Shown here piece after piece: positions 44,832-54,199 of a stretch of DNA of 64,000 bases (position 1 is its first letter; every line of letters starts with the position of its first letter). The DNA is from DASQHY01 sp035602605 (GTDB lineage: Bacteria; Acidobacteriota; Terriglobia; Acidiferrales; UBA7541). The notes beneath the pieces were generated by a model that worked only from the letters and a program-made list of their open reading frames with translations, ran no database searches and was not told the origin of the DNA. Where the stretch lies: positions 62,001 to 126,000 of the forward strand of contig DATNLZ010000037.1 of the NCBI GenBank assembly GCA_035602605.1, given 5' to 3'. The position numbers and the translations under genes are program-made.

Positions 44832-45749
44832 CTAAGGCGTGCCCAGAGCGGCAGCAAGCGCGGCAGGCAATTCGGGATGCGCGAAACGATAACCCCAAAT
44901 CTGTAGTTTCTGTGGGAGAACGCGTTGACTTGAAAGAAGCAGCGCGTCCGCCATTTCGCCGAATGCTATCCGCAGGGCAAACGCAGGCGCCGGCAAAATC
45001 GCGGGACGATGCAGAACGCGCGCCAATTCCTTGGTGAACTCCCGGTTGCGGACCGGAGTAGGAGCAACGGTATTGACAGGGCCGCGCGCTAGGTCGTTTT
45101 CGAGCATATAACGAATGACTCCAACGGCGTCGGCCAGGCCGATCCATGACATCCACTGATGTCCGGAACCCAGCCGCCCGCCTGCGCCCAGGTTGAAGGG
45201 AAGCAGCATGCGCTGCAGCGCGCCGCCATGCCTGGCAAGAATAGCCCCGAAGCGTATACATGCGACGCGCATACCGAGCGATTCGGCCCGAGTAGCTTGT
45301 GATTCCCAGTCACGGCATAAATCTGCCAAGAAACCGCGGCCAGGTGCGCTTTTCTCTATGAGTTCCTCGTCGCCGCGATCACCGTAATAGCCAACAGCAG
45401 AAGCGGATAGAAAAATCCGCGGCATCGGTTTTAGCTTGGCGAGCGAGCCAATCAGCTTTCGTGTGGTATCGACACGGCTAGAGCGAAGCTGATTCTGGCG
45501 CTCCGCTGTCCAGCGTCCCGACGCTACGGATACCCCTGCCAGATTAACCACCGCATCCGCGCCGGCTGCGTCGTCGTCAAGGTCACCGGTAGCCGGATTC
45601 CAACGCATGGCAATTCCATGACCGCCATCGCTTGCCTCACGAGGACTTTGCGGACGAAGCAGCCGGCCAATCGTGTGGCCATCCCGATGAAGTGATTCAA
45701 CTAGCGCGCTTCCCACCAGACCCGATGAACCGGTAATCAGGATTTTCAT
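44832..45749 (-). CDS. TIGR01777-family epimerase-like protein
   Basis: 305-residue extended short-chain dehydrogenase-like protein (YfcH / SulA-homologue group). The nucleotide loop GSSGLVGSAL is near residue 7, and LSASAVGYYGDRGDEEL and WMSWIGLADAVGVIRYMLE are family hallmarks. The physiological reaction is unknown for the family. It is transcribed away from the MoaD-MoaE gene on the opposite strand. Confidence 0.85.
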   Translation of the reverse strand: MKILITGSSGLVGSALVESLHRDGHTIGRLLRPQSPREASDGGHGIAMRWNPATGDLDDDAAGADAVVNLAGVSVASGRWTAERQNQLRSSRVDTTRKLIGSLAKLKPMPRIFLSASAVGYYGDRGDEELIEKSAPGRGFLADLCRDWESQATRAESLGMRVACIRFGAILARHGGALQRMLLPFNLGAGGRLGSGHQWMSWIGLADAVGVIRYMLENDLARGPVNTVAPTPVRNREFTKELARVLHRPAILPAPAFALRIAFGEMADALLLSSQRVLPQKLQIWGYRFAHPELPAALAAALGTP

Positions 45750-45951
45750 GAATGCCCCGCGGCGAAGGGTTATCCTCCCTCAAGCTACGGCGATTGTCGC
45801 TGTGGGTCAAGAAAGACTCGCCCCTTTTATGTTCTGGGTTTTTGAACGCGGCGGTCAGTTAAAAACTATTGAATCGTTTAAAGCAGCCCAAAACTTTAGT
45901 GCGCGAGAAAATCATGCTTACCCGTGCAATACAACGAGTAAGATAGACCTT

Positions 45952-46683
45952 GTGATACGCGTCAAAGTGCTATTTTTCGGCCGGTTGAAAGAAATTGTGG
46001 GACGCGCGGAAGAGGATGCCGAACTCTCTGACGGTGCGCGTGTAGATGATTTGTTTGCGCGCTACCACGGGCGATTTCCCGAGCTGACGAAATTCCGCGA
46101 ATCCGCAGTCGCTTCCGTCAACCAGGAGTTTGCGCTATGGAATGCTCCACTTGCGAGCGGAGATGAAGTGGCATTTCTGCCGCCGGTAAGCGGTGGCGAA
46201 GCGCTAGCTGCGCCTTCCCTGGCCGAGGATTTTTTTCAACTCGTGCGCGAACCTATCGATCGAGCGAGCCTGACCGAACGCGTCAAGGCGCCCACCGACG
46301 GCGCCGTCGTCACCTTCGACGGGATTGTACGCAACCATTCCGGGGGTCGCGCTACTTTCTACCTCGAGTATGAAGCATATGAATCGATGGCCCTCTCCAA
46401 GATGCACGAAATTGGAGCGCAGATTCGCTCACAATTTTCCATCCACCTTATCGCTATGGTGCACCGGCTCGGACGCCTCGAAATAGGTGAAACGAGCGTC
46501 TTGATCGCCATCAGCTCTGCCCACCGTCGCGCCGCATTTGACGCGTGCCACTTCGCGATTGACACCCTCAAGAAGACCGTCCCTATCTGGAAGAAAGAAT
46601 TTTTTACCGACGGCGCCGTTTGGGCCGAGGGCGAAACACCACCGCTGGCATCCCCGGAGCGCTCAACGGAATCTACCTCTTAG
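45952..46683 (+). CDS. MoaD-MoaE fusion (molybdopterin synthase)
   Basis: About 243 residues from GTG 45952, chosen because conserved MoaD sequence (IRVKVLFFGRLKEIVG) begins there; an in-frame ATG at 45748 would add 68 unconserved residues. Residues 1-82 are MoaD, the small sulfur-carrying subunit, ending in PPVSGG. The rest is MoaE, the large catalytic subunit (TDGAVVTFDGIVRNHS, then LEYEAYESMALSKMHEI, RLGRLEIGETSVLIAISSAHR and VPIWKKEFF). The enzyme turns cPMP into molybdopterin. In M. tuberculosis the similar fusion MoaX is cleaved after Gly-Gly to free the thiocarboxylate; the same is likely here but unproven. Confidence 0.85.
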   Translation: MIRVKVLFFGRLKEIVGRAEEDAELSDGARVDDLFARYHGRFPELTKFRESAVASVNQEFALWNAPLASGDEVAFLPPVSGGEALAAPSLAEDFFQLVREPIDRASLTERVKAPTDGAVVTFDGIVRNHSGGRATFYLEYEAYESMALSKMHEIGAQIRSQFSIHLIAMVHRLGRLEIGETSVLIAISSAHRRAAFDACHFAIDTLKKTVPIWKKEFFTDGAVWAEGETPPLASPERSTESTS

Positions 46684-47664
46684 ATGAGAACATCCGGTCC
46701 GTTCCGGCTCTCTGTTGCTTTAGCTTTTCTCCTGATGGTTTCCTTTTTGCGTTCGATGCCGGTTGTTGGGCATTCCGCCGCCGCTCGACCTTCCAGTAAC
46801 TTTGAGGTAGTAGGTGAGAAACGGCCTGAAGAGCAACAAGGCCGCATCCGCCGTGAAGTGAATTTGGTGAATGTTCTTGCTAATGTGCTGGACAGAGAGA
46901 ATCGGCCAGCCCCAGACCTGCCAAAGGAGTCGTTCGAAGTGTACGAAGAGGGTGTACTGCAAAAAATTGAGGTATTCGAATCCGAAACGCACCAGTCGCT
47001 TGATCTCGCGCTGATGATCGATTCCAGCCTAAGCACACAAAAGGAAATGCTCCTTGCGCGCGAGGCCGCGGCTCACTTCATCCGTCAGGTGGTCAGGCCG
47101 GGTGACCGGCTGTCGGTCTTCGAATTCTCCGAATCGGTTACACAGTTGACGCCGTTCACCTCGGATGTGCCGGTTTTGCAGGCGGCCGTTCGCAGGGTCC
47201 AAGAGGGCGCCGGAACATCGCTCTACGACGCGGTGCTGCTTGCCTCTGAGGCTCTTGCCAGACGCGACTCGAATCGGCGCCGCGTGATTGTCCTGGTTAC
47301 CGACGCCGGTGAAACCACCAGCCGCGCTGATTTCGATAACACCCGGCGCGCAGCGTTGAAGGCGGAGACCCTGCTCTATACGATTGTGATTCGGCCGGTA
47401 AAAAACGAGAGCGGCCGGAACACCGCGGGTGAGCATGCGATCCAAACGATAACCGAGACTACCGGAGGGGCTATGTTCTTCCCGGATCAGGCCGCGGATC
47501 TCGATAGGATTTTCGATCGCATTGACCGCGAGCTTCGCACGCAGTATCGGGTTGGCTATTACCCGCATCCGCGAGGTCCGGCGAGCTCATTCCGGCATAT
47601 CACGATAAAAGTGAAGGGCGACTATACAGCGCGATCTCGGCAGGGATATTTTACTGCACCCTGA
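46684..47664 (+). CDS. Secreted VWFA-related domain protein
   Basis: 326 residues with a signal peptide (LSVALAFLLMVSFL). The body is a von Willebrand A domain with the metal-ion motif DSSLS (DxSxS) in LMIDSSLSTQKEM, and VLVTDAGETTSR near the C-terminal metal site. The upstream LVNVLANVLDRENRPAPDL segment is typical of the VWFA-related proteins abundant in Acidobacteriota. The start codon immediately follows the MoaD-MoaE stop. Role: a secreted or periplasmic binding module; partner unknown. Confidence 0.85.
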   Translation: MRTSGPFRLSVALAFLLMVSFLRSMPVVGHSAAARPSSNFEVVGEKRPEEQQGRIRREVNLVNVLANVLDRENRPAPDLPKESFEVYEEGVLQKIEVFESETHQSLDLALMIDSSLSTQKEMLLAREAAAHFIRQVVRPGDRLSVFEFSESVTQLTPFTSDVPVLQAAVRRVQEGAGTSLYDAVLLASEALARRDSNRRRVIVLVTDAGETTSRADFDNTRRAALKAETLLYTIVIRPVKNESGRNTAGEHAIQTITETTGGAMFFPDQAADLDRIFDRIDRELRTQYRVGYYPHPRGPASSFRHITIKVKGDYTARSRQGYFTAP

Positions 47665-47795
47665 GACCTATAGATCGTTGTCCGATACTTCAAATATAGT
47701 GGAGCTCCGAGGATGTGAGCGTCTTGGCGGCAAGGAATCCCTCAGCTTAGCAAAAAAGGTTTCAGCAGCGTCGATCGCACGTTAGAATTGATTTG

Positions 47796-48590
47796 ATGAA
47801 TCGACCATTTCTCGAAGTGGCCTCGGAAACGGCTCGCGAAGCGGGGCAAATTCTCCTGGCAGAGTTTGAGCGTCCTCCACATATTACCTACAAGGGTGAA
47901 GTTGACTTGGTTACGCAGGCTGATGGCCGCTCGGAGCGCGCCATCGTCAATCGTCTGCGCCGCGAATTTCCGGAGCACGCGATCGTTGCTGAGGAAGGGT
48001 CGGGACACACAGCTGATTCGCAGTATTGCTGGTATGTTGATCCTCTTGACGGCACCACAAATTTTGCGCACGGGTATCCTTGCTTCGCTGTGTCGATTGC
48101 GCTGGCGAAAGAAGCTGCGCTGTTGGCCGGTGTGGTGTACAACCCGGTAAGCGACGAACTCTTCGCGGCTGCGCAAGGCCAGGGCGCAACCCTCAATGGA
48201 AAACCAATTCACGTCTCTGCGATTGATACACTGGCTACAAGTCTGCTCGTAACCGGATTTCCTGCACACAAACGCTCGCAGAACCCTAACATCCATTTCT
48301 ACTGGGATTTTACACTTCGCTCACATGGCGTTCGCCGCGACGGCTCCGCAGCCCTCGACCTGGCTGCGGTGGCGGCGGGAAGGTTCGAAGGCTTCTGGGA
48401 ATTTGGCCTGAAGAAATGGGACACCGCGGCCGGCGTGTTGCTTGTCGAAGAAGCCGGCGGCCGCGTCAGCGATTTCGATGGTGCATCCTATGCCTTGGGC
48501 GGACCGGTGTTATTAGCATCAAATGGAAAAGTACACGAGGAAATGCAGCAGGTCACCGCAAGTATCGCCGCGCGACATCCTTCCTTGTAG
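47796..48590 (+). CDS. suhB: Inositol-1-monophosphatase family protein
   Basis: 264 residues from ATG 47796. The magnesium-dependent phosphatase motifs are complete: EEGSG (Glu ligand), WYVDPLDGTTNFAHG (DPLDGTTN) and the C-terminal KKWDTAAGVLLVEEAGG (WDxAAG). It hydrolyses myo-inositol monophosphate and related sugar phosphates. In many bacteria SuhB also modulates rRNA transcription. The length is full. It stands alone after the VWA gene. Confidence 0.86.
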   Translation: MNRPFLEVASETAREAGQILLAEFERPPHITYKGEVDLVTQADGRSERAIVNRLRREFPEHAIVAEEGSGHTADSQYCWYVDPLDGTTNFAHGYPCFAVSIALAKEAALLAGVVYNPVSDELFAAAQGQGATLNGKPIHVSAIDTLATSLLVTGFPAHKRSQNPNIHFYWDFTLRSHGVRRDGSAALDLAAVAAGRFEGFWEFGLKKWDTAAGVLLVEEAGGRVSDFDGASYALGGPVLLASNGKVHEEMQQVTASIAARHPSL

Positions 48591-48881
48591 ATTCCTTGGT
48601 TTTGGAGCGGACTGCGGTTCAGACGAGGCGGCCATTTTCCGCACGGAGCTCGCATATTCGGCGGCAGAGTGCAGCCGGACTCCGTTAGCGCTGTGCCGCG
48701 TCGCCACTGCCGGCACTGACCTCTCCTTGGCATAGGCGATCATGCAAGGGCTGCGCTCAATGGCTTGGCCTCTTCGCGACCATCGCCACCACCCACCATG
48801 GCTGGCACGCTGTGGCCTAAGCGCCGACGTTCGAGCGCGATCTGTTGACCCATGGCCGCCTGCCCCCGAACGTGAGGGGTT

Positions 48882-49997
48882 TTAAGGCTTGCGCGCTTTC
48901 CATTCTTCGTACAACTTTGTGATCGTCGGCGCGATGGTAAAGCCCCAGGCAAAAATACGGAACGTTTTGAATTTGTCCGGAACAACGTAGCGCTCTGTCG
49001 CCTCTTCTACCGGGACACCCGCCTTATACAGTTTCTCGGCCTGATCAGCGATGTCGTCAAACACTAATCGCAATGTGGCGATACCTTCCTGGCCGCATAC
49101 TTGTCCGTGACCAGGCACAAAAATCGTGTCTTTGTCATAAGACGCGAACTTCGTGAGCGTTGCGCGCCAGCCGCTGATTGTGGCTTTTTCATCAAACGTG
49201 ACCGGATACCAACCGCTAAAAAGAAGGTCCCCTGTGAAAACGATTCTCTGGTCTGGGATGCGCACGATCACGTCCGTGCCCGAATGCCCTGGATAACTTT
49301 CAAACACCGCGGTAAGCGGGCCAAGATCAACACTGAAAGGCAGTTTCCCAGGGTCAAGGGGCTGATTGGGAAGCGCCAGCACATTGGCGTTAGCAACCGA
49401 GTACACGCCGGTAATCGCGCCCAGGTCAGACTGGGCATGCTGTCGTTGTGACTCCGTCGTTGCTTCGCGAATACGCTTCTGATAAGGCGCAAGAACTGCA
49501 GTGCGATCCATTCCTTGCAGCGGGAGGTAGTTTTCGACGATCCGCGAGGCAGTCTTGGAGTGTGCCCAAATCGGAATGCTATGTGCGCCATAGAAAGCGT
49601 TACCCATCGAATGATCAAAGTGGTAGTGCGTGTCCACCGCCGCGCGCACCGGAACCTGCGTAACCATCCGCAACGCGTCCATTTGCATGGTAGCCCCGCC
49701 TGGTGACGCAAATCCTTCGATAAGCAGCGCGGCTTCTTTACCGTAGATAAAACCACCGTTGCAGATTGTCTGGGCGCCCTTGGAGAAATCTGAAATGGTC
49801 GCATACACGCCGTCGCCGATTTTGCGGACCGATGCGAAACCCTTGTCCAGCAGCGGCTTCGCGGCTATACGCGCGTCTTGGGTTAGCGATTCGCCGAGCG
49901 CGGGAAGCGGAATCAGTTTGGCCAGAGCTGCGGCCGCGCCAAAACACGATGAGCCAGCCAGAAAGCTCCGACGCGAAAGACAATGATCAAATCGCAT
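48882..49997 (-). CDS. Tat-exported metallo-beta-lactamase-fold hydrolase
   Basis: 371 residues from ATG 49997, which follows AAGGAG at 6 bases (the GTG 50003 would overlap that site). A twin-arginine signal is present (CLSRRSFLAGSSCFGAAAAL). The MBL metal motif is DTHYHFDHSMGN (HxHxDH), with further ligands in SYPGHSGTDV and FVPGHG. The fold covers lactonases, sulfatases, glyoxalases and quinoprotein-associated hydrolases. The substrate is not predictable, and nothing specific indicates a beta-lactamase. Confidence 0.82.
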   Translation of the reverse strand: MRFDHCLSRRSFLAGSSCFGAAAALAKLIPLPALGESLTQDARIAAKPLLDKGFASVRKIGDGVYATISDFSKGAQTICNGGFIYGKEAALLIEGFASPGGATMQMDALRMVTQVPVRAAVDTHYHFDHSMGNAFYGAHSIPIWAHSKTASRIVENYLPLQGMDRTAVLAPYQKRIREATTESQRQHAQSDLGAITGVYSVANANVLALPNQPLDPGKLPFSVDLGPLTAVFESYPGHSGTDVIVRIPDQRIVFTGDLLFSGWYPVTFDEKATISGWRATLTKFASYDKDTIFVPGHGQVCGQEGIATLRLVFDDIADQAEKLYKAGVPVEEATERYVVPDKFKTFRIFAWGFTIAPTITKLYEEWKARKP

Positions 49998-50050
49998 GGC
50001 CACTCCTTGGTGATTTCACTGCGAGAGGTTAATTACAGACTGCGCAACGC

Positions 50051-50078
50051 ATTGTACCAGAGGGGGGAACAGAAACAA
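50051..50078 (-). promoter_or_regulatory. Possible promoter of the MBL-fold gene
   Basis: Minus-strand TACAAT (50056-50051, 5 of 6 consensus) lies 16 bases after TTGTTT (50078-50073, 3 of 6), about 54 bases before the gene start. Only the -10 element is convincing. Confidence 0.3.
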
Positions 50079-50215
50079 TAAGCTGCTGGCCGGTGGCCTG
50101 GCTTTGTTCATGAATTACCCCTCACCAGCGCGCGCGATGTCTCTCGCGCCCACGGCCGCGCGCGTTGACTGCCACATCATGCGATGCTACGCTCGCGCCG
50201 CTCGTCGGACCATTC

Positions 50216-51556
50216 ATGAGAGTTATAGACATAATCCGAAAAAAGCGCGATTGCGAAGAACTCACGCGCGAAGAAATTGCTTTTCTTGTCGACGGCTATA
50301 CCCGCAACGAAATTCCCGACTACCAGATCTCCGCGTGGCTAATGGCGGTTTGGCTTCGCGGTATGACCCGCACCGAGCTTACTGCCCTCACCGAAACGAT
50401 GCTTTATTCGGGCGACGTTCTTGATTGGTCGAGCCTCCCTGGGAAAAAAGTGGACAAGCATTCCACCGGTGGCGTTGGTGACAAGACGTCACTTGTTCTC
50501 GCTCCGATTGTGGCCGCTGCCGGACTTTTCGTTCCCATGATCAGCGGCCGGGGACTTGGCCATTCCGGAGGAACGCTCGACAAACTAGAATCGATTCCAG
50601 GCTTCAACGTCAATCTTTCGCTCGCGGATTTTCGACGGGTGTTGCGAGAGTGCGGCCTCGCACTGATCGGGCAAACCGCCGAGATTGCTCCCGCCGATAA
50701 AAAGATGTATTCCCTTCGCGACGTAACCAGTACCGTTGACAGCCCGAATTTGATTTGCGCTTCAATCATGAGCAAGAAATTGGCAGAGGGTATCAGCGCC
50801 CTGGTCCTCGATGTCAAAACAGGTTCAGGCGCATTCATGAAGAAGCAAGAAGACGCCGTGCACCTGGCCGAACTGATGGTGGAGACGGGACAGCGCATGG
50901 GCAAGAAAGTTGTAGCCCTGATCACCGACATGGATCAGCCATTGGGGCAAACCGCCGGGCATTCGCTCGAGGTTATCGAATCGATTGAGGTTTTGAACGG
51001 ACGCGGTCCGCAGGATTTGCGAACGTTGTGCATCGAGCTCTCGGCGTGGATGCTTTTTCTAGGAGAACGCACAACCTCGGTGGACGAAGGTAAGAGTTTG
51101 GCCGCGGAAATGATTACGAGTGGGCTCGCCAAAGATAAATTTCGCGAAGTTATTCGTCTGCAAGGTGGCGACCCCAGCGTTGTGGATCAACCCGCCAAGC
51201 TGCCTCGAGCGAAAAGCACATTTGAGGTGAAAAGTCCGGCGAACGGATATATTTCGGCGATCCAATGCGAGAATTTGGGAATAGCCTGCAATGTCCTTGG
51301 TGGGGGCAGAGAGAGGAAAGAGGATACGATCGATCATGCTGTGGGCCTTTCCTTTCACAAAAAAATAGGGGACAACGTGGCGAAGCACGAGCCACTCGCA
51401 ACCATTCACTACAACGTGGAAACTCGACTGGCAGAAGCCAAGGAACTAGTGCAAGGCAGCTATCGCATCGCTGCTGAACCGCCCTGCGAGCAATCCAAGC
51501 TAGTAAAGAGGGTCATTGGCGCGTCGCAGGTGGTAGCTGGAAGTGACGAACGATAG
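50216..51556 (+). CDS. Pyrimidine-nucleoside / thymidine phosphorylase
   Basis: 446 residues from ATG 50216, where family similarity begins (MRVIDIIRKKRD); an earlier in-frame ATG at 50165 adds 17 unconserved residues. The enzyme phosphorolyses thymidine, uridine or deoxyuridine to base and (deoxy)ribose-1-phosphate. The family signature SGRGLGHSGGTLDKLES is intact, as are KHSTGGVGDK (phosphate site) and LDVKTGSGAFMK. It opens a nucleoside salvage cluster. Pyrimidine-nucleoside phosphorylase (Pdp) versus thymidine phosphorylase (DeoA) cannot be resolved by eye. Confidence 0.9.
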   Translation: MRVIDIIRKKRDCEELTREEIAFLVDGYTRNEIPDYQISAWLMAVWLRGMTRTELTALTETMLYSGDVLDWSSLPGKKVDKHSTGGVGDKTSLVLAPIVAAAGLFVPMISGRGLGHSGGTLDKLESIPGFNVNLSLADFRRVLRECGLALIGQTAEIAPADKKMYSLRDVTSTVDSPNLICASIMSKKLAEGISALVLDVKTGSGAFMKKQEDAVHLAELMVETGQRMGKKVVALITDMDQPLGQTAGHSLEVIESIEVLNGRGPQDLRTLCIELSAWMLFLGERTTSVDEGKSLAAEMITSGLAKDKFREVIRLQGGDPSVVDQPAKLPRAKSTFEVKSPANGYISAIQCENLGIACNVLGGGRERKEDTIDHAVGLSFHKKIGDNVAKHEPLATIHYNVETRLAEAKELVQGSYRIAAEPPCEQSKLVKRVIGASQVVAGSDER

Positions 51557-51564
51557 AGGCTAAG

Positions 51565-51592
51565 TTGACCTGCTGGGAGCGGTTAGTACGAT
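51565..51592 (+). promoter_or_regulatory. Possible promoter before nupC
   Basis: TTGACC (51565-51570) and TACGAT (51587-51592) with a 16-base spacer lie about 90 bases before the nupC start. This would allow nupC and later genes to be transcribed apart from the phosphorylase. Confidence 0.35.
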
Positions 51593-51680
51593 AAAGAACG
51601 ACGCCGACAGACAGAGCACAAGCCCACAACAGTGCGAGTATGCGGACGTTTCAATTCGGTACTCGGAACCAGGGGGATGA

Positions 51681-52898
51681 ATGGGGAGACTGACGGGAAT
51701 TCTGGGCCTGCTGACGATGCTTGGTCTCGCATACGCTTTCTCGACCAATCGGCAGGCCATCCGGCTGAAAACAGTGGCCTGGGGACTGGGGTTGCAGATT
51801 ACCTTTGCGATTTTTGTGTTGCAGTCCGATGCGGGAAGGTGGCTATTTCAGCGCGCGGGTACTGCGGTGAACCGGCTACTGAGCTTTTCGTTTGTCGGAT
51901 CTGAGTTTGTCTTTGGCGAACTGGGAAAGCAAGGTTCGTCGTATGGCTTTTACTTCGCCTTTCAGGTTTTGCCGACGATTATATTCATCGCCGCATTTTT
52001 CGCCCTGCTCTATCACATCGGCGTGATGCAGCTCATCATTCGCTTGGCGGCATGGCTAATGCAGCGGGTGATGGGCGCAAGCGGGGCCGAGTCGCTCAAC
52101 GTGGCCGCGAGTATCTTCATGGGGCAGACCGAGGCGCCGCTGACGATTCGCCCCTTCCTGGAAAGGTTAACCAAGTCTGAATTGATGACCGTCATGACCA
52201 GCGGGATGGCTCACGTCTCCGGCGGAATCATGGCCGCGTATATCGCGTTCGGAATCGAGCCCAAGCATCTTCTGACCGCGGTGATTATGACCGCTCCAGG
52301 CACGCTGCTCATGGCCAAAATGCTGGTGCCGGAAACCGAGCAGCCGCTTACTGCCGGACAGGTAACCATGCCGGAGATGGAAAGAGAGCAAAATTTTCTT
52401 GGCGCGATTGCTCGTGGAACAACTGATGGATTAAATCTTGCTATCAATGTTGCCGCGATGCTGATTTCATTTTTGGCGCTTCTGGCGCTAACGAATTTCT
52501 GTTTCGACAAAATCCATCATTGGGTGTATTGGTTTCCATCGAGCTTACAGCAAATTTTCGGTTGGATCCTATGGCCGATTGCGTTTGTGATTGGTATTCC
52601 GCGCCATGACTGCTCGGCGATCGGAAACCTGCTTGGGACGCGGATGGTCATCAACGAGCTGGTAGCTTTCAAGGACCTTGGCGCTATGCGTGCCATGCTC
52701 GACCCGCGATCGGTGACGATCGCCACATTTGCGCTCTGCGGCTTTGCCAACTTCAGCTCGATTGGAATTCAGATCGGAGGGATTGGAGCGCTGGCTCCAA
52801 ATCAGCGCGGTCAACTGGCGCGCCTGGGGATTCGCGCCATGCTGGCCGGCACCATGGCTAACTTGCTCTCAGCTTCCATCGTCGGGATGTTGCTATGA
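51681..52898 (+). CDS. nupC: NupC-type concentrative nucleoside transporter
   Basis: 405-residue multi-spanning inner-membrane protein of the CNT family, a proton- or sodium-coupled nucleoside symporter. Family motifs are visible: GGIMAAYIAFGI, FMGQTEAPLTIRPF and CGFANFSSIGIQIGGIGAL. ATG 51681 follows AGGGGG. The next gene, a purine-nucleoside phosphorylase, starts with an ATGA overlap, so uptake and phosphorolysis are coupled. Confidence 0.92.
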   Translation: MGRLTGILGLLTMLGLAYAFSTNRQAIRLKTVAWGLGLQITFAIFVLQSDAGRWLFQRAGTAVNRLLSFSFVGSEFVFGELGKQGSSYGFYFAFQVLPTIIFIAAFFALLYHIGVMQLIIRLAAWLMQRVMGASGAESLNVAASIFMGQTEAPLTIRPFLERLTKSELMTVMTSGMAHVSGGIMAAYIAFGIEPKHLLTAVIMTAPGTLLMAKMLVPETEQPLTAGQVTMPEMEREQNFLGAIARGTTDGLNLAINVAAMLISFLALLALTNFCFDKIHHWVYWFPSSLQQIFGWILWPIAFVIGIPRHDCSAIGNLLGTRMVINELVAFKDLGAMRAMLDPRSVTIATFALCGFANFSSIGIQIGGIGALAPNQRGQLARLGIRAMLAGTMANLLSASIVGMLL

Positions 52899-53761
52899 CC
52901 ATAGCTGCGGCGGCCAAAGCGCCGGCTAGCTTCGAATATCCGCGAGCGGAACGAGCCGCCAAATTTATTTTGTCGAAGGCCAACCTGCGCCCGCGGGTTG
53001 GGCTGGTTCTTGGGTCCGGCCTGGGTGGCTTCGCGGACGAATTCGGCGGCGCCGTCAGGATTGAGTATAAGAAGATCCCGCATTTTCCTCGTTCCACTGC
53101 GATGGGGCACGCCGGAAACTTGGTTATAGGAAAAGTTGGCGCAGTTCCGGTGGCCGGAATGCAGGGACGAGTGCACCTGTACGAAGGCTACAGCGCAGGC
53201 GAAGTCGCCTTCCCCATACGAGTGATGGGGCGAATGGGCGTTCGCGCTGTGATCTTGACGAATGCCGCCGGCGGAATCAATCCCGCGTTTTCGCAAGGGT
53301 GCCTCGTGGTTTTGACCGACCACATTAATTTGCAAGGAACCAATCCGCTGGCAGGACCAAGTGATGAGCGTTTCGGCCCGCGATTTCCGGATATGACCAA
53401 CGCTTACACCAAACCGTACCGGGAGGCAGCTCTGGCGGAAGGCCGGCGGTTGGGAATGACCATGCATGAAGGAGTGTATGCGGCGCTGGCAGGACCAAGT
53501 TACGAAACACCTGCGGAAATTCGCTACCTGCGGACGATTGGAGCCGATCTGGTGGGGATGTCCACGGTGCCGGAAGTGATTGCCGCACGGCACATGGGAA
53601 TCAAGGTACTGGGAATCTCATGCGTGACCAACATGGCGGCAGGAATGCTCGACAAGCCCCTAGACCACAAAGAGGTGCTCGAAACCGGTGAGCGCGTCAA
53701 GGTCCAGTTCGTAGCGTTGTTGCGGGCTCTGATTCCGGTGGTTGCTAAGGATGTGCAATGA
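52895..53761 (+). CDS. Purine-nucleoside phosphorylase (trimeric type)
   Basis: 288 residues, in the size range of trimeric PNPs. Phosphate-site and fold motifs LVLGSGLGGFADEF, GMQGRVHLYEGY and NAAGGINPAF are visible, plus the purine-site segment AALAGPSYETPAEIRYLRTI and VGMSTVPEVIAARHMG. It releases guanine or hypoxanthine from inosine and guanosine. Both ends overlap neighbouring genes by 4 bases (ATGA). Confidence 0.9.
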   Translation: MTIAAAAKAPASFEYPRAERAAKFILSKANLRPRVGLVLGSGLGGFADEFGGAVRIEYKKIPHFPRSTAMGHAGNLVIGKVGAVPVAGMQGRVHLYEGYSAGEVAFPIRVMGRMGVRAVILTNAAGGINPAFSQGCLVVLTDHINLQGTNPLAGPSDERFGPRFPDMTNAYTKPYREAALAEGRRLGMTMHEGVYAALAGPSYETPAEIRYLRTIGADLVGMSTVPEVIAARHMGIKVLGISCVTNMAAGMLDKPLDHKEVLETGERVKVQFVALLRALIPVVAKDVQ

Positions 53762-54165
53762 GTGAACCCGCCGCGAATGATCAAAGCCGCTTGATTGCCG
53801 CAGCCCGTGCCGCACGCGAAAACGCGCACGCTGCTTACTCCCATTTCCGAGTCGGTGCTGCGTTGCGTGCAACATCAGGAAGAATTTTTGGGGGCTGCAA
53901 TGTGGAAAACGCCACGTACGGGCTGACAGTCTGCGCCGAGCGTGTGGCCATTTTCAAAGCCCTTTCCGAGGGCGAGCGCGGATTTGAGGTCATCGCCGTA
54001 GTTACCGATGCGGACAGGTTAACTCCGCCGTGCGGCGCGTGCCGGCAAATCATTTGGGAATTTTGCGGCGACGTGGAAGTCATCCTCGCAAATCTCGAGG
54101 GAAACATAGAAACTCACCGGATGTCCGCGCTGCTCCCGAAACCTTTTGATTCATCGAATCTTTGA
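53758..54165 (+). CDS. cdd: Cytidine deaminase
   Basis: 135 residues, typical of homotetrameric cytidine deaminases. The zinc and catalytic motif is C59-A60-E61 in VCAERVA, with the two other ligands C92 and C95 in PPCGACRQ. It converts cytidine and deoxycytidine to (deoxy)uridine, the substrate of the phosphorylase encoded upstream. It overlaps the PNP gene by 4 bases. Confidence 0.93.
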   Translation: MSEPAANDQSRLIAAARAARENAHAAYSHFRVGAALRATSGRIFGGCNVENATYGLTVCAERVAIFKALSEGERGFEVIAVVTDADRLTPPCGACRQIIWEFCGDVEVILANLEGNIETHRMSALLPKPFDSSNL

Positions 54166-54199
54166 AAAGAAAGCACAAGATAAAAGGAAGCGAACGATT

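Noticed and set aside
45748..45951. N-terminal extension of the MoaD-MoaE fusion
   Set aside because: 68 residues without conservation precede the first MoaD strand; GTG 45952 fits the family start.
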